A stretch of DNA of 64,000 nt from Desulfosalsimonas propionicica (GTDB lineage: Bacteria > Desulfobacterota > Desulfobacteria > Desulfobacterales > Desulfosalsimonadaceae), in NCBI RefSeq assembly GCF_013761005.1, contig NZ_JACDUS010000001.1, positions 248,001 to 312,000 on the forward strand, read 5' to 3'. The position numbers were made by a program, and so were the translations under genes. The notes beneath the pieces were generated by a model. The model had not been told where the DNA came from and did not search any database. It saw only the letters and a program-made list of their open reading frames with translations. Each line of letters starts with the position of its first letter. Positions within the stretch are counted from its first letter, which is position 1. Shown piece after piece: positions 28,398 through 35,367 of the stretch.

Positions 28398-28595
28398 CAC
28401 CCTTTGATGTTTGTCAAAAAGCAACCCCTGTGTGATGGGTCTATTTTTTTGGTGCGGACAGTTTTCAGATTTGCAGCATTTTTTTCTAAAAAAAGCCACT
28501 GTCGCTTACGAACAGACCTTGTCCATAGGCTTCCTTTTAAAACACCGGCACGCATCTATGAAAAAGCAAAAGCCAGGGTGCAGAGTTGATTCAAT

Positions 28596-28611
28596 TGTTT
28601 CACGTGAAACA
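28596..28611 (+). other. parS site (ParB binding), perfect palindrome
   Basis: TGTTTCACGTGAAACA, the fully symmetric consensus parS. It is extended symmetrically by CAAT/ATTG to 24 bp. It lies 54 bp past the mnmE stop. Confidence 0.92.
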
Positions 28612-28621
28612 ATTGAATTTT

Positions 28622-28661
28622 GATGGTCTCGTAAAAAGTCGGTTTCCAGATGGCGCCATCA
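28622..28661 (-). repeat. Collapsed family A repeat, copy A9
   Basis: Arm with CTCGTAAAAAGTCGG joined to GATGGCGCCATC, the fused outer ends of the family A palindrome. Lies 3 bp beyond the mnmE stop (TTA at 28665-28667). Confidence 0.85.
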
Positions 28662-28664
28662 ATT

Positions 28665-30077
28665 TTACTTGCCCACACAATAACGACTGAAAATCTCATC
28701 AAGCACATCCGTCTCAACATATTTGCCGGTAATTTCATCTATGGCTGAAAGCGCATCATGCAAATCAATGGAAATCAGCTCAGGCAATCGCCAGTTTTCC
28801 AGCCCGGAAATCACTTTGGAAACCGCTTCTGCAGCCTGGTCGAGCAGGCATTTCTGCCGCCAGTTCGGAACAAACCCATGCCCGACCCTTGCCACGGATG
28901 AAAAGACCATATCTGCAACGCGCTGTTTTAATGCATCAATACCGGTGCCATGTAAGGCAGAAACCTCAATGCAGAAGGCCTGCTGCATGGCCGGCGGTAG
29001 CCGTAAAACCTTTTCATGATCCGCCAAATCAGCCTTGTTTTTCACAAGCACCACGGATTTGTCCGTCAGTTGCCCGTAAATCACGACATCTTCATGGTCT
29101 ATAGGCCGGCCGGAATCCAGAACATGCAAAACAATATCCGCCGATGCCATGTATTCCCGGGTTTTTTCAATCCCAAGGCGCTCTATGGGATCCGGGTCCT
29201 TCCGAAGTCCGGCCGTATCCGCAACCAGAACGGAAACACCCCGGGTTGTCAAATATGCCTCAATGCAGTCCCTGGTGGTGCCGGCGACTTCAGTGACAAT
29301 AGCACGCTGCTGATTGAGCAGGCAATTCATCAGACTGGACTTGCCAACATTGGGCCTGCCGATGATTACGCTCTGGACCCCCTGGCGCAAAAACCGCCCG
29401 CTTTCATAAGCTTCCCGCAATTGATTAACCTGTTGAAGAACTTCTCTTGAAAGATGCAGGCTTTGCCCTGAGCCATCAAATTCTTCACCTGCGGCTTCAG
29501 GAAAGTCAATGGCGGCTTCCAGGGACCCAAGCACAGAAACCAGAGATTGGCGGATGGAGGAGACGACATCTGAAAGCTGACCTGTCATCTGGCTCACAGC
29601 CATATCCAGGGTGGCGTCGGAACGGGCGCTGATCAAATCGGCAACAGCCTCGGCCTGGGTTAGATCCATGCGGCCGTTAATAAATGCCCGGCGAGTGAAT
29701 TCGCCGGGTTGCGCAGGGCGAATTCCCTGAGAAATCAAAAGGTTTAAAATCTTTTCAAGGACTCTGGATCCGCCATGCGCCTGGATTTCCACCACATCCT
29801 CACGGGTATAGGAATGCGGGGCACGCATGACAGCCAGAATCACCTCATCTACAAGGGTTCCGGAGTGCGGATCAAGAATATGACCCAGATACATCCGCCA
29901 GCTTTGAAACCCACCGCCGGCATCAGTTTTATCGCTGCCTGACGCTTTTTGACCAAAAGGAGCCCGCCTGAACACAGCGGTCACTGCAGCGATAGCCTCC
30001 GGGCCGGAAACCCTTATGATGCCGATACCGCCAGTGCCTTCAGGGGTGGCCACTGCTGCGATAGTTGAGGTGTCCAT
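28665..30077 (-). CDS. mnmE: MnmE, tRNA wobble-uridine modification GTPase
   Basis: 470 residues from the ATG behind SD AAGGA; an upstream start at 30116 would add 13 unlike residues. N-terminal tetrahydrofolate-binding domain (VATPEGTGGIGIIRVSG), helical domain, and inserted G domain with GRPNVGKS (240-247), DTAGLR and NKAD. It ends in CVGK, the C-terminal CxGK motif with the catalytic cysteine. With MnmG it builds the cmnm5 group on U34 of tRNAs. Downstream gene of the rpmH-rnpA-yidD-yidC-jag-mnmE set. Confidence 0.97.
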   Translation of the reverse strand: MDTSTIAAVATPEGTGGIGIIRVSGPEAIAAVTAVFRRAPFGQKASGSDKTDAGGGFQSWRMYLGHILDPHSGTLVDEVILAVMRAPHSYTREDVVEIQAHGGSRVLEKILNLLISQGIRPAQPGEFTRRAFINGRMDLTQAEAVADLISARSDATLDMAVSQMTGQLSDVVSSIRQSLVSVLGSLEAAIDFPEAAGEEFDGSGQSLHLSREVLQQVNQLREAYESGRFLRQGVQSVIIGRPNVGKSSLMNCLLNQQRAIVTEVAGTTRDCIEAYLTTRGVSVLVADTAGLRKDPDPIERLGIEKTREYMASADIVLHVLDSGRPIDHEDVVIYGQLTDKSVVLVKNKADLADHEKVLRLPPAMQQAFCIEVSALHGTGIDALKQRVADMVFSSVARVGHGFVPNWRQKCLLDQAAEAVSKVISGLENWRLPELISIDLHDALSAIDEITGKYVETDVLDEIFSRYCVGK

Positions 30078-30120
30078 CTGCTGATCCTTTTTGCACGGAA
30101 ATCTGTGTTCCGGCAAAACC

Positions 30121-31005
30121 TTATTCAGACCGGGGACGGGATTTTTTGGCCTGGTTTTTTTTCCTGGGCATGATCAGCAGTTTCCGAAGATCCCCGTTTC
30201 CCACGCTCTGGGTGCGAACCTCACGATTGTCGCGCAGGCTTAAGTGCACCACACGCCGGTCCTGGGCGCTAATCCGGTTGATAACCATGGGCTTTCCGCT
30301 GTCCATGGCCTTTTGTGCCAGCCTGGAAGCCAGGCTGGTGAGTTCGGAACGACGCTTCTCCAGGTAGCCTTCCACGTCGATCTCAATGGGAACACTATGC
30401 CCAAATTGCTTGTATACACCTTTTTCCACGAGATAGTAGATGGCATCCAGGGTCTGCCCGCGCTTACCGATCAGGCGGGCGGAATCACCGCCCTTGATAT
30501 CAAAGCGAATCAGCTCGGCGTCAACCTTCAAATCCAGTTCCGAATCCGGGGAAACCAATACAATGATCTGCTCAAGAAACCCCCGAACCCAATCCGCCAC
30601 AACCCCGGGGTCGGCCTTGGGATCAGCACTGGCTGCCGGGCTTGCGGCTTGCTCTTGCTCCGGTTCAGTGACGGATTCTTCTGTTTCGGAAACGGCTTCC
30701 CGGCGGTTATCCACAGAAGGCCCAAAGGCCTCATCAACAAGCGCGGAAACCGAATCATCCTCCTGATTGTTGTCTTCCCGGGAATCATGGGTCCCGTCAG
30801 ACCCAGAAGAAATTGGACCGGCCGCCGCCTCTGAAACGGAAACCCGGATCACCGCTTTTTTGGCTCCTACAAGCCCGAAGATACCACTGGAGCCATAAGA
30901 AATAATATCGTATTTCAATTCATCCCGGTTGCGGTTGAGTTCGATGCATGCTTTTTCAACGGCTTTTTCCACACTTTTTTCTTCAAAATCATGGTATTCA
31001 GTCAT
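30121..31005 (-). CDS. jag: Jag / KhpB RNA-binding protein
   Basis: 294 residues. A Jag_N domain (1 to about 55, with SSGIFGLVGAKKAVI), a long acidic Ser/Glu-rich linker (about 56-140), a KH domain (LIGKRGQTLDAIYYLV) and an R3H domain (RRSELTSLASRLAQKAM, with RRVVHLSLRD) are visible. It binds RNA and is linked to cell envelope and elongation control; jag next to yidC is the usual arrangement. The linker is longer than in Firmicutes Jag. Confidence 0.93.
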   Translation of the reverse strand: MTEYHDFEEKSVEKAVEKACIELNRNRDELKYDIISYGSSGIFGLVGAKKAVIRVSVSEAAAGPISSGSDGTHDSREDNNQEDDSVSALVDEAFGPSVDNRREAVSETEESVTEPEQEQAASPAASADPKADPGVVADWVRGFLEQIIVLVSPDSELDLKVDAELIRFDIKGGDSARLIGKRGQTLDAIYYLVEKGVYKQFGHSVPIEIDVEGYLEKRRSELTSLASRLAQKAMDSGKPMVINRISAQDRRVVHLSLRDNREVRTQSVGNGDLRKLLIMPRKKNQAKKSRPRSE

Positions 31006-31022
31006 TAAACCAACGCCTCCGA

Positions 31023-32684
31023 TTAAACGGTTTTCCGTGTAACGTAATACTGCTGGGCAATGGACAGTACGTTATTGGTCAACCAGTATAGCACCAGCCC
31101 GGACGGAAAATTGACGAAAATTACGGTAAAGACCAACGGCAGCATCATCATGATCCTGGCCTGGGACGGGTCTCCGGGAGGCGGCGACAATTTCTGCTGC
31201 AGAAACATGGTGGCACCCATGATGATGGTCAGCACCGGAATGCCGTATGGAGGCGCCATAAGGGGGATGGAAATGTCAAACCGAAATAGCCGGTCCGGGG
31301 ACGAAAGATCATTGATCCAGAGAAAAAAGGGTGCATGCCGCAATTCAATAGCTTCGTAAAGCATGCGGTAAAAGGCGATAAAAACGGGGATCTGTACAAC
31401 CATGGGCAGACATCCGCTCATGGGATTGACTTTATAGGTTTTATAAAGCCGCATCACCTCTTCGTTCATTTTCTTCTTGTCATCCTTGTACTTCTTCCGG
31501 ATGTCGGCCATAAGCGGCTGTAATTTTTTCATCTCAGCCATGGACCGATAGCTCTTGTTGCCAAGGGGCCAGAAAATGATTTTGAAAAGCATGGTCAGCA
31601 GAATAATGGCCACCCCGTAATTGGCCACCCCGAATTCATGGATCTTGTTCATCAGGTACAAACACGGTTTGGCAATAATGTCAAAAAATCCAAAATTAAT
31701 GGCTTTGTCCAGTTCATAGCCAAAGGCCTTTAATTCCGACATGCGCTTGGGACCCATGAACAGGTGGTACTCATAGGATTGCCCGGCACCGGCGCCTAGA
31801 CGCTGCATAGGCTCAATATACCCCACCCGCAGAACCTGCCGGTCGGTATCCTCGTTCATGCGGATACGTTTTTCCCCGGGATTTTCCGGAACCAGCGCGG
31901 TCATAAAGTACCTGTCCTCAATGCCGGCCCAACGGATTTTACCGGAAAAAGCCTGCTCTTCATCGAGGTTTTTGGGTTTGACCTCCTCAAGGCTGCCGTC
32001 AACATAGGCAAAAGGCCCTTCAAATACAAAAGTGCCGCCATCCGGGCGGGGATTGGTCATCTCAAGTATCATTTCAGGGGCCAGGGGAGCGCTGCCGTCG
32101 TTGACCAGATGGATATTTAAGCCGATCTTATAGCTGTCCGGGTAAAACACGTACTGCTTTTCAATAACCAGGCCCTGGGAGGACTGCCAGTAGAAGGAAA
32201 GGGTTTCCGGCTGGTCAGTGACCCGGAGATGATCGCTATCAGAATCGGTTGTAAAAACAGCTTGTTCAGGAGACTCCAGGCCGGAGCCGGCAAAGCGGAT
32301 CAGCGCAGTGCCCACGGAATTGGATTCCGGCACCAGCTGCTTGCGGGGCGAGTCCTCATCCATGCTCTGGCGGTACCGGCTTAAAACAAAGCGGCTGATA
32401 GCAGCGCCTTTTTCTGAAATCTCGGCACGATACAGATTGTTTTCAACCACTATGGAGCCGAAACTCTGGGAAGGCAGCTCGGCCGGGGTTGGGTCGGATT
32501 TGCCGGATTGGCGGGAATCCGGACGGGGCTCCGAAGCCCTGTCATCGGAAACGCTTTCTGTGCTCCGGCTTTGACCGGACGGCTCCGGCGGCTGGACGGG
32601 CTGGCCGGGCACAAACAGCAATTCCCAAAGCACAAAGACCATAATGGTCAGAAAAATGGCCAGCAATAAACGCATATGTTCCAT
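31023..32684 (-). CDS. yidC: YidC, membrane protein insertase
   Basis: 553 residues from the ATG giving MEHMRLLLAIFLTIMVF, with SD AGGAG 6 bp upstream; the frame extends 40 codons further but without a signal. Gram-negative form: N-terminal membrane anchor, low-complexity linker, large periplasmic beta-sandwich (about 80-330) and five-helix core with the hydrophilic groove arginine in KIIFWPLGNKSYRSMAEMK. Works with SecYEG or alone. The absence of the extreme basic tail is normal. Confidence 0.96.
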   Translation of the reverse strand: MEHMRLLLAIFLTIMVFVLWELLFVPGQPVQPPEPSGQSRSTESVSDDRASEPRPDSRQSGKSDPTPAELPSQSFGSIVVENNLYRAEISEKGAAISRFVLSRYRQSMDEDSPRKQLVPESNSVGTALIRFAGSGLESPEQAVFTTDSDSDHLRVTDQPETLSFYWQSSQGLVIEKQYVFYPDSYKIGLNIHLVNDGSAPLAPEMILEMTNPRPDGGTFVFEGPFAYVDGSLEEVKPKNLDEEQAFSGKIRWAGIEDRYFMTALVPENPGEKRIRMNEDTDRQVLRVGYIEPMQRLGAGAGQSYEYHLFMGPKRMSELKAFGYELDKAINFGFFDIIAKPCLYLMNKIHEFGVANYGVAIILLTMLFKIIFWPLGNKSYRSMAEMKKLQPLMADIRKKYKDDKKKMNEEVMRLYKTYKVNPMSGCLPMVVQIPVFIAFYRMLYEAIELRHAPFFLWINDLSSPDRLFRFDISIPLMAPPYGIPVLTIIMGATMFLQQKLSPPPGDPSQARIMMMLPLVFTVIFVNFPSGLVLYWLTNNVLSIAQQYYVTRKTV

Positions 32685-32857
32685 ATCAACTCCTGAAATC
32701 GCACGCGGCGGCTGAAAAAAATGACTGACCCGTCCCTGGTAAAAGGGATTGCGGATCTCTTGTAGATGGCGGCAATGTGTCCAGCAGGACTTACAAGGCG
32801 GCAAGAGAGGGCTGGCAGGTGATCATTGACAACCCCCGGGTTACCGTGGAAACGCAA

Positions 32858-33121
32858 TTAATCTGATTGCTGCCCGCCGGTGCAGATTGGCGCAGCTGTC
32901 TGGTCTTCTGCCTCCAAAACCGGGTCAATGCCGCCGGGATGAAAGGGGTGGCATTTGGCCAGCCGCTTCAAAGCCAGCCATCCGCCGCGTATCGCACCAA
33001 ACCGGCGGATGGATTCATAGGCATACTCGGAACAGGTTGGATAAAACCGGCAGCATGAACCGATGACCGGCGAAAGCAGGCACTGATAAAGCCTGATGGA
33101 AAACAGCAGAAAATATTTAAT
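32858..33121 (-). CDS. yidD: YidD, membrane insertion efficiency factor (ATT start likely)
   Basis: 87 residues if translation begins at ATT (33121-33119). The signature [20 protein letters not shown] and [18 protein letters not shown] are typical of YidD. Counting back, the ATT codon is exactly where homologues begin ([13 protein letters not shown] aligns with M-K-K-L-L-x-x-L-I-R-x-Y-Q), and an SD AGGGGGAG lies about 5 bp before it. No ATG, GTG or TTG sits near. The ATT shares one base with the rnpA stop (ATTAA). The only long alternative starts inside rnpA. Confidence 0.88.
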   Translation of the reverse strand: MKYFLLFSIRLYQCLLSPVIGSCCRFYPTCSEYAYESIRRFGAIRGGWLALKRLAKCHPFHPGGIDPVLEAEDQTAAPICTGGQQSD

Positions 33122-33476
33122 GGCAGCTCCCCCTGATCTTGCAAAACAGCCTTTCCAGCGATGCAAACATTTCTTTTGACAAAGCGCCGGCAGCTGATTT
33201 TCTGGCAATCACATTGATATCAAAGTTGCCCCCTAACCGGTGGCGGTTGGTCCGGAAGTATTGCCGAACAATTCGTTTAATGCGATTGCGCATGACGGCA
33301 TTGCCGATTTTCCGGGTCACAGTAATGCCAAGCCGCGGCCGGTCAAGGTGATTTTCACAAAACGCCACAACAAAAAAACGATCCGCAACACTGTCTGCCT
33401 TCCTGGAAAGATAGACAAACTGGCCCCGCTTGAGCAGTTTGTCGGTTTTCTGCAAGCCATTGCCGCAGGATTGCAT
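33117..33476 (-). CDS. rnpA: Ribonuclease P protein component
   Basis: 119 residues. The RNR signature [20 protein letters not shown] is complete and is followed by the C-terminal helix and Lys/Arg-rich surface. The ATG overlaps the rpmH stop by one base (TGATG); one codon upstream is a TTG. It binds the RNase P RNA to process the 5' end of tRNAs. Standard position between rpmH and yidD. Confidence 0.95.
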   Translation of the reverse strand: MQSCGNGLQKTDKLLKRGQFVYLSRKADSVADRFFVVAFCENHLDRPRLGITVTRKIGNAVMRNRIKRIVRQYFRTNRHRLGGNFDINVIARKSAAGALSKEMFASLERLFCKIRGSCH

Positions 33477-33610
33477 CAAACGGCCAGGCGCTTCCGTCCC
33501 CTGGCCCGCCGTCTTTTGATCACACGCTGACCCTGCTTGGTGGACATCCGCTTTAAAAATCCGTGTTTTCTTGCTCTTTTTATTTTGCTTGGCTGATATG
33601 TTCGTTTCAT
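33476..33610 (-). CDS. rpmH: Ribosomal protein bL34
   Basis: 44 residues, [18 protein letters not shown] to GRKRLAV, a near-consensus bL34. The in-frame extension upstream (to 33727) contains repeat remnant sequence and is not part of the protein. The first gene of the rpmH-rnpA-yidD-yidC-jag-mnmE run. dnaA, which often lies divergent to rpmH, is absent; rng is upstream instead. Confidence 0.97.
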   Translation of the reverse strand: MKRTYQPSKIKRARKHGFLKRMSTKQGQRVIKRRRARGRKRLAV

Positions 33611-33659
33611 TCTTTTACCCTTTTTTGCAAATCTTTTGTGTTTATCGCGCCAATACCGT

Positions 33660-33711
33660 GATGGCAGCGTATGGCACCGTAAAAAATCTGATTTCAGATG
33701 GTGCCGTAAAT
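33660..33711 (-). repeat. Degenerate family A remnant, copy A10
   Basis: GATGGCAGCG, TGGCACCGTAAAAAAT and GATGGTGCCGTAAA occur within 52 bases, each resembling family A arms or ends but without the inner palindrome. It lies in the leader between the rpmH promoter region and the rpmH start. Confidence 0.6.
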
Positions 33712-33738
33712 ACCGTTTAAAACCCAAAAATATGGATC

Positions 33739-33774
33739 AAAAGGTTGTTAGCGCAATACAACCATTTTTGTCAA
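33739..33774 (-). promoter_or_regulatory. Possible rpmH promoter overlapping a small dyad
   Basis: Minus strand: TTGACA (33774-33769), 17-bp spacer, CTAACA (33751-33746). A dyad GGTTGT/ACAACC followed by TTTT overlaps it and could end rng transcripts. Both readings are weak; the -10 is poor. Confidence 0.35.
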
Positions 33775-33782
33775 GATTCAAA

Positions 33783-35357
33783 TCAATTCAATCCGTCTTC
33801 CAGGACCTCGGTGATTTCGTACTGTTCCAGATGATAATCCCGCTGGGGATAAATGCAGATCTGCCGGTTGACCTGTTCCTCGAGATCGGAAATCAGGCTG
33901 CTTTCCTGGCCGAGCAGCAAATCGGCAATCACGGGGTGGACCTTGATCTGGATCTTTGAAGGCCGGGTTTCAGCGCCCTGGCGGCGGACATCGCGAAACA
34001 CATTATAACAAATGCTTCTGCGGGACAAGAGCATGCCCTCGCCTTCGCAATAAAAACAGGGCTCGCACATCATCCGCGGCAGGGACTTGACAACGCGTTT
34101 GCGCGTCATCTGGATCAGCCCCATATCGGACATGGGCAGCACATTGGTCTTGGCCTTGTCACGGCTCAGGGCTTCTTTTAAGGTATTATAAACCTTTTCC
34201 TGGTCGGCCTTGCTTTCCATGTCAATAAAATCAAGAATAATGATGCCCCCAAGGTTGCGCAGCCGGATCTGGTAGGCGATCTCCTTGACCGCCTCAAGAT
34301 TGGTTTTGAGAATGGTTTCGGCAAAATTGCGTTTGCCCACATACCGGCCGGTATTGACATCAATGGCCACCAGGGCCTCGGTGATTTCAATGACAATATA
34401 GCCGCCGCACTTGAGCCACACCTTTTTCTTAAGGGCCCGCTGGACGTCGACTTCCAGGTTATACGCATCAAATATGGGCTCTTCGCCGGTATACAGGGAC
34501 ACGGAGTTTTTCAGACGGGGCATGAACTTTTGAATAAACTGCTTAACCGTCTTGTATACCGCAGGCGCGTCGATAATGACCCGGTCGGCCTCGTGGGCCA
34601 GCAGATCCCGTACACAGCGAAGGGTGACGGTGAGTTCCTGATGCAGCATGGACGGTGCCGAAACCTCTTGATAGCGCTGTTGAATATCATTCCATAGATT
34701 GTTTAAAAACTCCATGTCCTGGGCAAGAACATCTGCGCTAACCCCTTCTGCAGCGGTGCGGACGATATAGCCGTAGGGATGGGTCCGCATGGATTCCACA
34801 AGCTCACGCAGGCGGGTGCGTTCGGCCTCGTCAGCAATCCGGCGGGAAATCCCGAGATGATCCACCGTGGGCATCAGCACCAGAAACCGGCCGGGAAGGG
34901 ATATATAGGTGGTCAGGCGGGCGCCCTTGCTGCCGATGGGCGAACGGGCCACCTGCACCAAGAGTTCCTGGCCTTCCTTGAGCATCTGCTCGATGGGCGG
35001 GCGTCCCTCCGGGGCGGCGCCGGTGCCGCGGCCGGAGATGGGACCGCTTTCCTCCTCGGCCTGACTTTCGTCTTCCTCGGCATATTCATTCTCATTTTTG
35101 ATGTACATTCCCTCGGGCGGCGGGTTGCGGCCGTTTAACACTTCATCCACGTAAATAAAGGCGGCCTGCTTTAATCCGGCTTCCACAAAAGCCGCCTGCA
35201 TGCCCGGAAGAACCCGCTGGATCCGCCCCTTGTAGATGTTGCCGGAGATGTTGGCCTCGTCCTGGCGCTCCACATAAATCTCCACAAGTGCGTTGTTTTC
35301 CATAAGCGCCACCCGGATTTCGGGGCCCAGGGCATTGATGATCAGTTCCTTGTCCAT
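33783..35357 (-). CDS. rng: Ribonuclease G
   Basis: 524 residues from the ATG giving MDKELIINALGPEIRVAL; SD AGAGG precedes it. RNase E/G catalytic core: S1 domain (about 36-125) interrupted by an acidic low-complexity insert (EEDESQAEEESG), the RNase H-like and 5'-sensor regions, DNase I-like site with VAIDVNTGRYVG and ILDFIDME, and the zinc-link CEPCFYCEG. The lack of a long C-terminal scaffold argues for RNase G. It matures rRNA and degrades mRNA. Preceded by the large radical SAM gene. Confidence 0.93.
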   Translation of the reverse strand: MDKELIINALGPEIRVALMENNALVEIYVERQDEANISGNIYKGRIQRVLPGMQAAFVEAGLKQAAFIYVDEVLNGRNPPPEGMYIKNENEYAEEDESQAEEESGPISGRGTGAAPEGRPPIEQMLKEGQELLVQVARSPIGSKGARLTTYISLPGRFLVLMPTVDHLGISRRIADEAERTRLRELVESMRTHPYGYIVRTAAEGVSADVLAQDMEFLNNLWNDIQQRYQEVSAPSMLHQELTVTLRCVRDLLAHEADRVIIDAPAVYKTVKQFIQKFMPRLKNSVSLYTGEEPIFDAYNLEVDVQRALKKKVWLKCGGYIVIEITEALVAIDVNTGRYVGKRNFAETILKTNLEAVKEIAYQIRLRNLGGIIILDFIDMESKADQEKVYNTLKEALSRDKAKTNVLPMSDMGLIQMTRKRVVKSLPRMMCEPCFYCEGEGMLLSRRSICYNVFRDVRRQGAETRPSKIQIKVHPVIADLLLGQESSLISDLEEQVNRQICIYPQRDYHLEQYEITEVLEDGLN

Positions 35358-35367
35358 AAAAACCTCT

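Larger units (their letters stand above)
28265..28664. other. Gene-free stretch with repeats and parS
   Basis: About 400 bases containing family B copy B1, parS site 2 and collapsed family A copy A9. Minus-strand frames here (for example 28301-28555) are translations of the palindrome and are not supported as genes. Confidence 0.5.

Noticed and set aside
27341-28435. 364-codon plus-strand frame
   Set aside because: Lies antisense to two better-supported genes with family-like cysteine motifs and SD sites; its own product has no recognisable pattern.
28301-28555. 84-codon minus-strand frame between the YkgJ-type gene and mnmE
   Set aside because: Its C-terminal half is family B repeat; composition and lack of an SD do not support a gene.
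30707-30715. Perfect DnaA box TTATCCACA
   Set aside because: Single copy inside the jag coding sequence; no cluster of boxes around it.
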